This document shows, in pieces, positions 34,408 to 49,996 of a stretch of 64,000 nucleotides of DNA. A model generated the notes under the pieces. That model was not told the DNA's origin. It searched no databases and saw nothing but the letters and a program-made list of their open reading frames with translations. Both the position numbers and the translations under genes were made by a program. Source of the stretch: Kuschelorhynchus macadamiae (taxonomy: Eukaryota > Arthropoda > Insecta > Coleoptera > Curculionidae); the NCBI GenBank assembly GCA_030620095.1, contig JAUTXW010000873.1, positions 179,501-243,500 on the forward strand. The letters run 5' to 3'. Positions within the stretch are counted from its first letter, which is position 1. Each line of letters begins with the position of its first letter.

Positions 34408-37164
34408 CTGGGTGATTCACGACCCACTGTACATACTTATGTGGTGTATAGGGTATCCCTAGGGTATATCGAAATGGATATTTAAATTGATTAATTCGGC
34501 TTTATTACCAAGATACAGGGTGATTTTCGTATTTTGGTAAAAATTTGTTCACCCTGTATCTCCTAAACGGCTTAATAGATTTTTTTAAAATTTTGTACAC
34601 AAACACTCTATATTATAACTTTTTGACGTTTGAAAAGTAGCAAAGTTCCAGGGCCGTATCCAGCCAATTCACACAGGGGAGGGGGGTTAGTTTTGAGACA
34701 CCCTGTACATCGGAATTCGGTATTTTTGAATTTTTTTCTTAAACTACATTCATTTGTGAACAAAAATATGCCACCATCTTGAATGGCACACTAAAGGTTA
34801 TGTACGAAATTTAAATCTTTAGATAGTACATACCCCTTTTTTTAGCGGTATCTGTATTAAAGCTTTTAACTAAGTATAAAATTATTTCAATGATTGACTT
34901 TAAAAAAAAAATCAAACTATCTCTACTAATAAAACACAGCCTTGTCGAATTAATTTTTAGTTTCAGTAGCCCAAAAAAAAACTAAAATCTACCCTAACAC
35001 AATAACGTCTTAAAAGCTACAAAATGTTTTCAAAATGCATACCACCGGTGTCTCTACATTTTTGTGCACGCTTTTGTAGGTTTGCAATTGAGCGGTGATT
35101 CATTTGAGGGTTTTGTCTAACTTCGTCGCAATAAAAATGTATCCTATTTATTAATTGATCCCTAGTTTCGATTGGAACACTGTAAACTTTTTGTTTTAGA
35201 TGCCCCTACAAAAAGTAGTCGGCTGGATTAAAGTCTGGCGACCTGTCTGGCCAAGGATGTGGTCCTCCGCGTCCAATCCACCGATCAGCAAATTGTTGAT
35301 TGAGATAATTTCGAACATCAATTCCAAAATGTGCAAGTGCCCCATCGTGTTGAAACCATATGCCTCTTAAATTTACATTTTTTAATAAGCCCGGTAAAAT
35401 GTTTTGTAGAAAGTCCAAATACACAACAGCCGTTAGTCGTTGAGGGAAAATATGTGGTCCAATTAAATGATTATTTATTAAGCCGCACCAAACATTCACT
35501 GAAAACTTTCGTTGAGAATTGGCCAATCGCAACGAATGAGGGTTTTCATCTGCCCATACATGAGAGCTTCTAGAATTAAAGACTCCGTCCCTTGTAAATT
35601 GGGCTTCATCAGTGAATAGTGCTCTAAAAATAGTTCTTCGATGATTTATTACCCACCTAGCAAATGCTAATCTAGGCAAGTAGTCGCCTTCTTCTAATCT
35701 TTCTACCTCTTGTCATGGAAAGGGTATAGGTTTTCATTTTTTATAGTTCTCCATACTCTTGTCTGCGGTATCGCTAATTGGGCGGAAATTCGCCTAGTGC
35801 TTGTAGTTGGATCTTCCCTCACAAGGTTGAGAATATTTTCTTGGACCACGTTATTAGCACCCACTCTTTCAACATGAAGATCGGTTGAGGGAAACTTACC
35901 CTTTTCACGCAATGTATTAAAGGTTGCGGCAAACGTTTGGTGATTTGGAATTCTCCGATCCGGAAATCGTCTTCTGTATTCTTCTGTAGCAGCCCTTCCG
36001 TTACCATTACAAAATCCGTACACAAATACGATGTCTGCGTACTCAGCATTTGTAAATAACGGCATTTTTACAATTATTGAAACGTACAAACTTTTTGCAA
36101 AGAGAAAATCCAAATAAAAAATCTTTAATTAACAATGTCAAACACAAATGATGAATTGTATGTACGTAATGTCGTTTTTAAAATATCTGTCTAAATTCCA
36201 AGGCTTACTTTATTATTTTTAGGTATTAAAATTTATTGAATTTGTATTTTTTTGTAGGTTTTAAGGTTACGAAAAAAATAAAGGTAAATAAAAAAATTAA
36301 AAAAAAACAAGCTCTTACACGTAATTTGTATACAATAACAAAAATAAAAAAAGATAAATTTTTACGGTAGCCGATAAATGATCACTATCTCGAGCATTAG
36401 ATAAGAGATGAGGCGAAAAAGACTCAAACAGAAATTAACTGGTTTATTAGTAGAGATAGTTTAATTTTTTTAAAAGTCAAGTATTTAGACAAAAACCTCA
36501 AATGTAAATGATTCAACGCTCAATTGAAATTCACAAAAGCGTGCACAAAAATGTAGAGATACCGTTAGACAGGCGTTATTGTGTTAGGGTAGATTTTGGT
36601 ATTTTTGGGCCACCAAAAATAAAAAATAATTCGACAAGGCTGTGTTTTATTAGTAGAGATAGTTTAATTTTCAATCATTGAAATAATTTTATACTTAGTT
36701 AAAAGCTTTAATACAGATACCATTAAAAAAAAGGGGTATGTACTATCTAAAGATTTAAATTTCGTACATAACCTTTAGTGTGCCATTCAAGATGGTGGCA
36801 TATTATTGTTCACAAATGAATGTAGTTTAAGAAAAAAATTCAAAAATACCGAATTCCGATGTACAGGGTGTCTTCAAACTAGCCCCCCTCCCCTGTGTGA
36901 ATTGGCTGGATACGGCCCTGGAACTTTGATACTTTTCAAACGTCAAAAAGTTATGATAGACCAAGAGTGTTTGTGTACAAAATTTTAAAAAAATGGATTA
37001 AGCCGTTTAGGAGATACAGGGTGAACAAATTTTTACCAAAATACGAAAATCACCCTGTATCTTGGTAATAAAGCGGAATTAATCAATTTAAATATCCATT
37101 TCGATATACCCTAGGAATACCCTACACACCATATAAGTATGTACAGTGGGTCGTGAATCACCCA

Positions 37165-37165
<1 letters not shown>
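34408..37165 (-). mobile_element. Mariner-type transposon with long (about 700-bp) TIRs, 2.76 kb
   Basis: Starts CTGGGTGATTCACGACCCAC and ends with its complement at 37165, with TA on both sides inside (AT)n tracts. The inverted repeats stay alignable to about 35120 on the left and 36485 on the right. The left TIR includes the 3' end of the transposase gene, so the right TIR carries an inverted, decayed copy of that coding end (36486-36570). Confidence 0.9.
35017..36066 (-). pseudogene. Mariner-type transposase with DUF4817-like N-terminus, D-D spacing 41
   Basis: Start chosen at the ATG at 36066 (MPLFTNAEYADIVFVYGF), the usual start of this family. N-terminal helix-turn-helix/DUF4817-like region through RRISAQLAIPQTRVWRTI, then a 1-nt frameshift near 35700, then the DDE/D catalytic domain: LFTDEAQFTRDG (first Asp), QRKFSVNVWCGL, GIWFQHDGALAHF (second Asp) and RSPDFNPADYFL (third acidic residue). 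Counting from the HDG Asp to the Asp of NPAD gives 41 residues between. A TAG replaces the Trp of FLWG at about 35205; the frame then runs to the stop at 35017-35019. About 350 aa, so full length with two lesions. Confidence 0.85.

Positions 37166-37240
<75 letters not shown>
37166..37240. repeat. (AT)n microsatellite at mariner right end
   Basis: About 75 bp of AT repeat directly adjoining the right TIR; with the left tract it suggests insertion into an existing (TA)n target. Confidence 0.9.
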
Positions 37241-37243
<3 letters not shown>

Positions 37244-38105
37244 TATATATTATTTTTAACATCTAAATGCCTAAAATTTTGAACACTAAAGAGTCTATTA
37301 TCCAGATTAAGTAACAAAAAAAGCAAAATATTACATCCAAGGGTTATTTTGTACCTTTTGCGCCGTTAAATTTATTTTATTAACAATTTGTGATTCAATA
37401 CAGAAATTTTGGTTTTTTTACGGATATTTTCGGAAGTAGTCTGAATTTTCAAACTTTGTCAACAGCTTATTATTCCACATAAAATTGTGCAACTTTACCC
37501 TAATTTAACCAACTTCGACTCTCTTACGGTTTTTAGAGATACCAATGTTAATTTGCAACACCTTGTATGTATGTTTATTGTTTATTGAAGTTACAATTGT
37601 TAATATATGTATTGGTATTTTTTTTTCTATATACAGGTTATTGCACATGGTTGATTAAACAACTGTGAGTGCATTAAATTTAAATATAACTCATTATCTA
37701 GCTACAAACGTAAGTTTGGTAATTTAAACATTGTGTTCGGTACAATATACTACAAAATACTTAATTTTATAATTACAATAAACATGTTAAACTTGAGTTA
37801 GTTTTTATTTACCTCAACAAAGTACATCGAACTACACAATAACTATAGTCCCATCACTCCTCCTAACACAACAAAATTAAAGATATTTAAACAATAAGAT
37901 ATTTTTTTTTGCCTGAATGCAAATGTAAATGAACAAAGCTATGAATACCCAAAAAAAAATAGTTATATAATTCTACAAATATACATTAATTGCAATATCC
38001 AAAATGTTACAATCAGGCAAATTACAATGTGACATGATGTAAGTTTATCTTCTGTACTGTTAAAATAAAATCATAAACATCTGTGGGTTTTCAGCAACAA
38101 AAATT

Positions 38106-40976
38106 CTACAATTTACACCAACTTTTTTTACTGTTTTTTAAATTTTTGATGCTACCCGGTAACAAGTTATAAAACTTCGGCGCCAGGTAATTAAAAAATT
38201 TTTGGTTAATGTTTGTGTTACTTATAGGCACTGCTAAATGATTATTGGTTCTCCCTCTAGTGTTGTATGCATGGTTAACAAAGGTTTGAAGTTTAGTTTT
38301 TTTATGTACATAGGAACATGAACACAAGACATATAGTGAACGAACACTCAGAATATCTTGGGAATAAAGCTGTGTGGCAGGATAAAGTTTGTTTTTCTTT
38401 GGGATTACTTTCAATATATAATTTTGTGCGACATTAAGTTGCTTTAAGGAACTTTTATAAAGGCCACCTCATGCTATGATGCCATATCTAATTAGTGATT
38501 CAACAATTGCCTTATATACACACATACATATAGAATTTATATATTAGCTTTCGGATATTGTTACTGAGTTTCAACACATGTACATTCCATTTGAGGTGCT
38601 TATCTATAAATATGCCCAAGTATTTTATTGTCTCTACCTCTTTAATGGTTTTTGTAGAACCATCAATATCTAGGCCGTCGTATGTGGGTCTATTCGCTGA
38701 TGTAAGTGAAAACGCCAAGTATTTAATTTTATCAATATTAATGCTCAATTTGAAAGAGTCTAGCCAGTCTATGATTTTACCCATACCTTGTGCGGCTCGT
38801 TGCCTTACCTCATTCCAAGTCAATCCATGAAAAACTACTACCGTATCATCTGCATAAGATATCACGCAACCATTCTCTGTGTTAGTGTTTGTTAATTAAT
38901 TAATATATAAATTAAAGAGAAGGGGTCCCAGGACCGTTCCCTGCGGTATGCCAATTTGAACAATTCTGGGGTCACTATGTATGTTATTCATTTTAACTAT
39001 TTGTTTTCTATTATGGAGGTAGCTCGCAAAAACATCTAACACTGTGCCACGAACTCCATTGGTTTGCAGTATTTCCAACAAGGTTTGATGGGGCACAGTG
39101 TCAAATGCGTTCGCAAGATCCAAGAATACTGCAATACATTTTCTGTTGTTGTCCAGATGTTCTGTGATTTTTTTAGTAAGCTCATAAATGGCATCCGTAG
39201 TGCCCATGCCGGGAGAAAAACCAAATTGATTTGGTGACAATATTTTGTTAACAGTGAGGTATTCATATAATCTACCTTTAAGGCACTTTTCAAAGATTTT
39301 GGCTAAATTACTTATAACGCTGATTGGTCGAAAATTGGATATTATAGATTGGTCTCCACTTTTCTGTATTGGCGTTACAATAGCTAATTTGAATTTTGAT
39401 GGTACTATACCTGTATCAAACACCAAATTAACAATGTGTTTTATTGGGTTAAGAAGTTGTAAGTGATATTTTTTCAATAAACAAACACCAATGTTGTCAG
39501 CACCAGGTGCACTATTATTTTTCAGAGAGTAATATGTTGTATGATCTCATTGTCGTGAACAGGGAATAGAAACATGGAACTCTCACTATTCTTTGGCATC
39601 TGAAATTTGGTTCTTGGAGTACCTATTTTTTTCAGCATGTTAATGCCAATTTCACTAAAATATTTGTTACTGTAATTAGCCATATCCTTATCATTAGAAA
39701 AAGGAATAGAATTGTCATCATTAATTTTGAAATTATATTGATTAGTATTGTTCTCGTTTGTTGATTCTGAAATAATTTTATAAATTTTTTTAGGGTTCAA
39801 ATTATTTTCAATCTGTTTTTTATAAAAGTCATATTTACATTTTTTTATTAGTTTATTCAGAGTATTTCTATATTCTTTGTATTGTAATTCATCTGCATTG
39901 TTATAATTTAGAAAAAGTCTTTTTTTCATTTGGTTTCTTATCTTAATAGAGTTAATGAGACCCTCTGTAATCCACGATTTCCTTTTTTTGATCTTATTAG
40001 AATTTATTGTTTTAACTATTGATGAGCTTTCCATTATTTTATTAATTATGTTGAATAGATTTGTAGTACATATGTTGACATCCCTGCTATTCAAAACACT
40101 ATCCCACGTTTGTACATTAATAAGGATATCAAATTTTGTGTAGTCGATAATAGTCTTTTTCTGACAGTAAGGCTTTATAACACGGTGTTCTTCTGTTTCA
40201 GAATTTAGGATCACTGGAAAGTGGTCCGTTAAATCAGCATTAAGAATATAAGATTCATGTTTATAATGAGTATAATTAGAATAGAGCCTGATGAAAATAT
40301 GATCGATTAAAGTTTGTGTTGTTAGAGTGACACGTGTGTAACCATTAATGGTTGATGTAAAGCCATGGGAACCTAGTATTGACAGATATAGGTTGATATA
40401 ATAGTCGTCTTGTTTAATTAAGTCGAGGTTAATGTCACCAACAAACAATTCAATCTGTTTATTAACATTCACATTGAAGTAATTTTCAAGATCATTCAAG
40501 AAGAACTGGACATTAGAAGATGGGTAACGATAACAACATGTGACTCCATGCGAAATACTGTTCAACTGAAAATCAAGCTTAGTCAAAAACACACCTGATT
40601 CATTTAGCTTAATGGTGTTAATGTCCACTCTAATATTAGATTTAGTATAGATAATTATTCCATCCTTTTTATTATAATTTCCCTGATTGTAATGCATATT
40701 ATATCCCGCAACATTAAAATAATTTACATTATCTATCTGCCAACACTCACTCAAAATAATAATATCAGAAAAATACAAATTATAGGCGTCAAGAAATACA
40801 AGAAAATCATCAAACTTTTTTTGGATACTCCTTATATTTATATGCATCAATGATAAGGCCCTATTTTTTTTATTGATTTTAGAGTTTATATGATCACAGT
40901 CAACCCTGTCCTGTATTATCCTTTCAAGACTATCCAAGTCATGTAAAATGTCACTTTCCGCTACCGTATTAGCCAT
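38106..40976 (-). pseudogene. LINE ORF2: APE-type endonuclease and reverse transcriptase, near-intact
   Basis: Starts MANTVAESDILHDLDSL. 39522-40976: APE-like endonuclease with LMHINIRSIQKKFDDFL, DIIILSECW, LFVGDINLDLIKQD and LTDHFPVI (conserved Asp-His region), which nicks target DNA. A +1 shift near 39530 leads to NNSAPGADNIGVCLLKKY and the RT (38896-39477): PISVISNLAKIFEK, FLDLANAFDTVPH (motif A), IGIPQGTVLGPLLFNLYIN (motif B), a TAA, then VISYADDTVVVFHG (catalytic D-D) in 38512-38865. A frameshift near 38510 and TGA for Trp near 38470 precede the C-terminal block (YNTRGRTNNHLAVP) ending at 38106. Target-primed reverse transcription is its known role. Only about four lesions. Confidence 0.88.
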
Positions 40977-40984
40977 TTAAACCA

Positions 40985-42070
40985 CCATAGTCAATTTTAC
41001 TTCTAAGCACATTAATAAGGTACTGGTACGTTGGACAGTTGAGATCCGCAGATGTGTGTTGTACGTCATGATTTAATTTGTATTTTGTATTAGCTTTCAT
41101 ACAATTGGTACACTTTATTTTCTGTTTTTGAACATTTTTGGATGTTATGGTCACCACCGCAGTACTCGCAAACAACATGTTTTGAGCATTTATCTTTTTT
41201 GTGATAGAATTCCTGACACTGAAAGCACCTTGATATGCTAATGTCTTCATAAATTGGATAGCGTTCCCATTGGAAGAACACTTTTTTTTTATTCATCAGT
41301 TTTTTAAATAGACCCGGGGAGCATTCTCCATATATAGTAAATAGCTTACTCTTCTTATTTAACCCTACAAAGTCAATTCATCTTTTTCATCTATTATGTG
41401 ATTTTGTTCCTGTAAATGTTTTTTGATGTTTTCTGGCTCTAAGTTCCCTCTATAGCCTGTGATTTTAAATTTTGGTTTTTTTAAGCTAGTTAAGTGTACC
41501 TCATATCCTACCAGTTTCTGTTTGGCTTCAATTTTTAGTTTTTCAACATCACTTCTACCACAGCATTTGACAATTAACCCACCATCTTTAATGTACTTCG
41601 TTCTTTTTAGTCCTATGTTTAATTTATTTAATTGTACTTTTTTCTGCAGCTCGTTCCTAGTTTCTTCTGTACTTTGTGGATTCTTAGGTTTTATTATTAA
41701 GTTAGGAGCATTTATTTCATATATTGGGGATTTAATTTATGTTGTACTATTTGACTATAAGTAGCGCTTTGTATGGGAATTCATTTTCTTTCTGGGTTTC
41801 TAATTCTGTAAGTTTTTGTTTCAAAAGCATAATAATTTCATCTTTATTGGTTATTATATTAATTTTATCTTTAATTGTTTCCCTGAGTAAGTTAAATGTG
41901 TCAAACTTTAGGCATTTCTGACAATAGAATTTCATAACCCTACTTATTTTAAGTTCCAATACTTTAACCTCGGAGGAAGTAAGACTACTACATTTCAAGC
42001 AATTTTTGGAGGAGCAACCATCGCAGACAAAAATCCTTGTATCTTTCTTAGAACATACGTCGCATTCCAT
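40985..42070 (-). pseudogene. LINE ORF1: PHD-like finger and CCHC zinc knuckles, frameshifted
   Basis: RNA-binding ORF1 protein of the LINE. From Met 42070 (MECDVCSKKDTRIFVCDGC) a PHD-like Cys cluster continues to FYCQKC, followed by a Lys/Glu-rich, probably coiled-coil stretch (to about 41747). The middle is shifted and partly degraded. Near the end, ISRCFQCQEFYHKKDKC and HVVCEYCGGDHNIQKC are CCHC knuckles (CxxCxxxxHxxxxC), with a further Cys-His block (CTNCMKANTKYKLNHD) in the next frame. At least three frameshifts. Combining a PHD-like finger and knuckles in one ORF1 is noteworthy. Confidence 0.75.
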
Positions 42071-43191
42071 TATCAATGCAATAGCAGGGTGAAACAATAT
42101 CCACTTTCAACATGTGCACTATGCAATATTGCGATTTTCATGGATTCACATCACTCAGCGAAAAATAAACTGATTTTCCAGTGTTTTTTTACTTCTTCTA
42201 GTTACTGAAGCAACACTTTAAGTTCTAAGTTTAGTAAAATTCGCAGTTTTGCTATCACGTTTTTCGATGTTTGTTTACGTTCGGTTTTGGCAATATTTCG
42301 CCGACTTGGATTTTACAAACACTCCCAGTCATAAACAGGGCCCAAATAACGATTTATCCGTCGTTAAAAACCAATTTACAACTCTACATTAACAAATTTT
42401 CATCAAAAATCTGGGAACACAATGTAAACAAACCGGTAATCTTAACCTCGAATATATATATGTACGTCAGTGGTTTTCTCAAGTTTTTTAAATATATTGA
42501 TAGTTTATTAAAATTAAGCGTTTTACACACTTCAAAAAAAACTTAAAATTATAATTGTCTTTAGAGAATTGTTTCACCCTCTTAGATTAACCGTATATAA
42601 AGGGAAAATTGGTTATGTATGCAGAAGAAGTAAATAAATGTACCCTGTTGTAGTAGTAGTAAGTATTATGTAAATAAAAAATATTCACATAATGCCCGGC
42701 AGGATTACTCTGTATAGAGGAAAAACATTTTATATACCAAGAGATAAAAAGAAATTTTTCACGAAATGTTTCACCGTTTCTTTTTTTTAAGTAACCGCTT
42801 TAAAATAAGTAATATTTTCGTTTAAAATATCTTTAATAAATACCTGTTGTCACTTTATATAAAATTATATAATTGCTTTGGTACAATCGTCAAAAGAAAA
42901 TATAATTTTTTCATTCCCACAGTTCCAAAACAATTTAATTGATCTGGTGCGGGGGCTGCAACCAATGCAGACTCTATCATAACGAAGTAAGTATAGTTAC
43001 TTACATAATAGCTTAAGAATGTGAGATATTTTGGCTTCGTGTAAAAAAATGTTTAATTGAGTTGATACGTTCTACGGCGCCTAACCTGGTACTAACCCGG
43101 TACCAATCCACCTAGTGTCTTCGCGCTCCTGCTGGTACCGATTCACCTATGTATGTAATAAAAGTGTTCATAATTAATTTGCGCCCAGCTG

Positions 43192-47880
<4,689 letters not shown>

Positions 47881-48893
47881 CCATAAACTATTAATTAAAA
47901 GAAAATAGATATAAAAAAAGAAAATGTCGAGTCAAATGGTAATATACAACCAACCCTAAAAAAGACATTAGGGTAGTTTACGTACTACACTTTTATTAAG
48001 AGGTAATAGTTCAAACCCACTCAGGTGCTATGCTTTTTTTTTCAGTTTTTTTTTAATTGAACATAATTTTTTTTATTCCGAAATTTAGTAAATATAGAAA
48101 TTGATACTTTAGTATGATTTGCATATTTAGATTTTATTTTTACTTTGTTATGAATTTAAAATCCTAATATTTTTGCTTGATTCTTATTTACACTGAAAAC
48201 ATATTATAGGTAAGTATTTAAAAATGTTGACCAAATGGAGTTGTTTTCTTTTATAATTTTATATATAACGATAAAAAAGGGTTTAGTTTTTTTGACGTCA
48301 AATTTATTTAATTTTGTATACAGTAAACAGATTTTTTTATATTATACGGGGTAGCACTAGGGATATGAAGCATCCCCCAAAAACCGAAAATATATTTTCT
48401 AAGCGGCTAGTTAAAAAAAAAACGGTGAACCCGTTCAAATGTATCGCTTGGCATATAAAACATTTTTCTTCTTTAGTATATAGATAGGGGAGAAAAGCGT
48501 GACCTTAGTTTTTTTTTACTTTATAATTTATTTCATGTTTATCTCTTTATGTAGGGTTATTTTAATGAGATGAACCTCCTTAAAAAACAAAAATAAATTT
48601 TAAGTTTTTTAAGCGGTGAAAGATTTCAAATTTGTGTAATTTTTTTTCAATTACACAGGTGATCCAAGGGGCGTAATGCGCGTTTTATTTAAACTGTTGT
48701 TCGTTGGGAGTGTATATAAACGCATTTAAATCACTCTAGTGTCAAAAATAAGGTGTTTTCCTTTAAATTAGTTGTTTATATTAAGCCGCTGCACTAATTT
48801 ATTAAAGGTCAATTCCGATAAATAGGTGCACCAATCAAACACGTGTTGAAAATGTCTGGTATTTATTACTACTAACTGATTTTGTCTGATTGA

Positions 48894-48970
48894 AGTCCTC
48901 GATAGCTTAGTTGCTAAGAATAACATCTCGGTAAGACAGAGATGGAGGGTTCAAATCCCACTCAGGAGCA
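48894..48970 (+). repeat. tRNA-like sequence, probable SINE head
   Basis: Pol III A box-like TAGCTTAGTTG and B box-like GGTTCAAATCC at tRNA-like spacing; anticodon-type stem ATCTC/GAGAT but with a 9-nt loop; partial acceptor pairing TCCT/AGGA. The B-box half recurs near 48000 (GTTCAAACCCACTCAGG). The enlarged loop argues for a tRNA-derived repeat, not a functional tRNA. Confidence 0.5.
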
Positions 48971-49436
48971 GACTTTTTGCATTTTTCATTGCCTTTGAAC
49001 TTCTAAATTAATTAAAATAAATAGGTGAATAACGATTAAACACAAAGTTCCGTTTTACGGTCAAAAGTTACCATTTTAGGTCTCGGGTTAATTGTCCCTC
49101 CTTCGACACTAGAGCGAGTTGCTTTGTTTAAAATACATATTATGTTACCTGTAATTAATAATAAAAGGGGTTTAATTTATAGTTTGTTAATGGCTTAATA
49201 TGGGTTGTTTAGACTGCTTATCTTAGATAAATTTAAGAATATTTTGGAGTTTCTTACAGTAATATTGTCTTTCATTCGTATTTTGTTTTCTGTTGTTAGT
49301 TAATCTGATAAAATAAAGTTTTTCTTGAATTTGGCATCTCTGTGCTACTTAAAAAATAGTGTGTAGAACTTCTTTGACCATTAACTTGGAAAATAAAAAA
49401 GGTCACATACTTTACAAACCTCGAGGACCACCTATT

Positions 49437-49490
49437 ACATATCCGCTCTATTATAATCAAAGCAAAGCTGTTAAGGTTGTGCTACATAAA
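49437..49490 (+). repeat. Short repeat with hairpin, copy 3 of 3
   Basis: Shares CATATCC-CTCTAT and the TTAAGGTTGTGCTA core plus A-rich tail with the copies at 2266 and 34266. It overlaps the junction of the 137-bp tandem duplication. Confidence 0.55.
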
Positions 49491-49749
49491 AAATAGTGTG
49501 TAAAACTTCAAATTTGAAAATTAACTTATAAAAAAAGCTGACAAACTTAACGGGCCTCAATGGCTATTATTTACGACCTCATGTTTATACTTGTTTATAA
49601 TATAATTACTCATACTTGTTTATAATATAATTACTCAGAACTTGTAGGTCATCAGTGGTTTACTGTATTTATAAAATAGTTTGATAATGCAAATAAAGTA
49701 TAATTTTGTTATAAACATTAATTTAATATATTGTATTATTTTTTTTTAG

Positions 49750-49996
49750 AAAATGTGGTAGAATCTTCTGTGCTGATTGTTCAGAACACGCGACTCCTTT
49801 GCCTTCAGAGCAACTGTACAATCCAGTTCGGGTCTGTACTGGATGTTACTCGGAATTAAAACACATTACACAACCTTCAGTTATGGAAAACATATCGGAA
49901 TCAAGAGTCCAGACTTGCAAAAAAGTAGCACCAGCATACCATGGAAATCAAAAGCAAATTGAAATTCACACCGAGATCACGGCTTCGAGTAATTAA
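49750..49996 (+). CDS. Last exon of a myotubularin-related FYVE protein (MTMR3/4-like)
   Basis: After a pyrimidine tract and AG at 49748-49749 the frame reads KCGRIFCADCS, PLPSEQLYNPVRVCTGCYS: the second half of a FYVE zinc finger, with four of the eight zinc ligands (CxxC and CxxC) and the RVC motif. The first half (WxxD and R-HHC-R) must lie in an upstream exon; the intron falls right after the HHC part. A tail of about 40 residues ends ...ITASSN, very like the C-terminus I recall for MTMR3/4, where the FYVE finger is also last. Those enzymes dephosphorylate PI3P and PI(3,5)P2 on endosomes. A 17-bp tandem duplication (49981-50014) overlaps the stop codon. No other exon of the gene was found here. 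Confidence 0.75.

Larger units (their letters stand above)
32840..37565. mobile_element. Mariner-like element with about 160-bp TIRs, non-coding interior
   Basis: Left end CAGGGTGTTACAAATTAAC (32840) and right end ...TTAATTTGCAACACCTTG (37565) are inverted; similarity continues to about 33005 and 37404. TA dinucleotides flank both ends (32838-32839 and 37566-37567), as expected for Tc1/mariner insertion. The interior 33005-34330 has no convincing ORF, and 34408-37165 is a separate younger transposon. Non-autonomous. Confidence 0.65.
37570..42455 (-). mobile_element. Full-length non-LTR retrotransposon (Jockey/CR1 group)
   Basis: About 4.9 kb on the minus strand: 5' region 42455-42071, ORF1 (PHD-like plus zinc knuckles), ORF2 (endonuclease plus RT), 3' region to about 37570. 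It sits immediately next to the right end of the mariner-like element (37565) and is followed by the resumption of the outer inverted repeat at 42455, so its position is fixed by the interrupted repeat. A short TATGT-type target duplication is possible. Both ORFs carry a few lesions. Confidence 0.85.
32095..43191. mobile_element. Element with about 740-bp terminal inverted repeats, hosting other TEs
   Basis: 32095-32837 and 42455-43191 are inverted copies of each other. They start and end with CAGCTGGGCGCAAATT / AATTTGCGCCCAGCTG. CAGCTG is its own complement, so it could be the last 6 bp of the TIR or a 6-bp TSD. Inside sit an inverted-repeat element (32840-37565) and a LINE (37570-42455), leaving no interior sequence of its own. 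I cannot assign a superfamily. Its right end directly abuts the hAT element starting at 43192. Confidence 0.65.

Noticed and set aside
32840..37565. Autonomous transposon with its transposase at 35.0-36.1 kb
   Set aside because: That transposase belongs to the inner element (34408-37165), which has its own TIRs and TA flanks.
48894..48970. Functional tRNA gene
   Set aside because: The anticodon loop is 9 nt and acceptor pairing is poor; a second partial copy nearby points to a tRNA-derived repeat.
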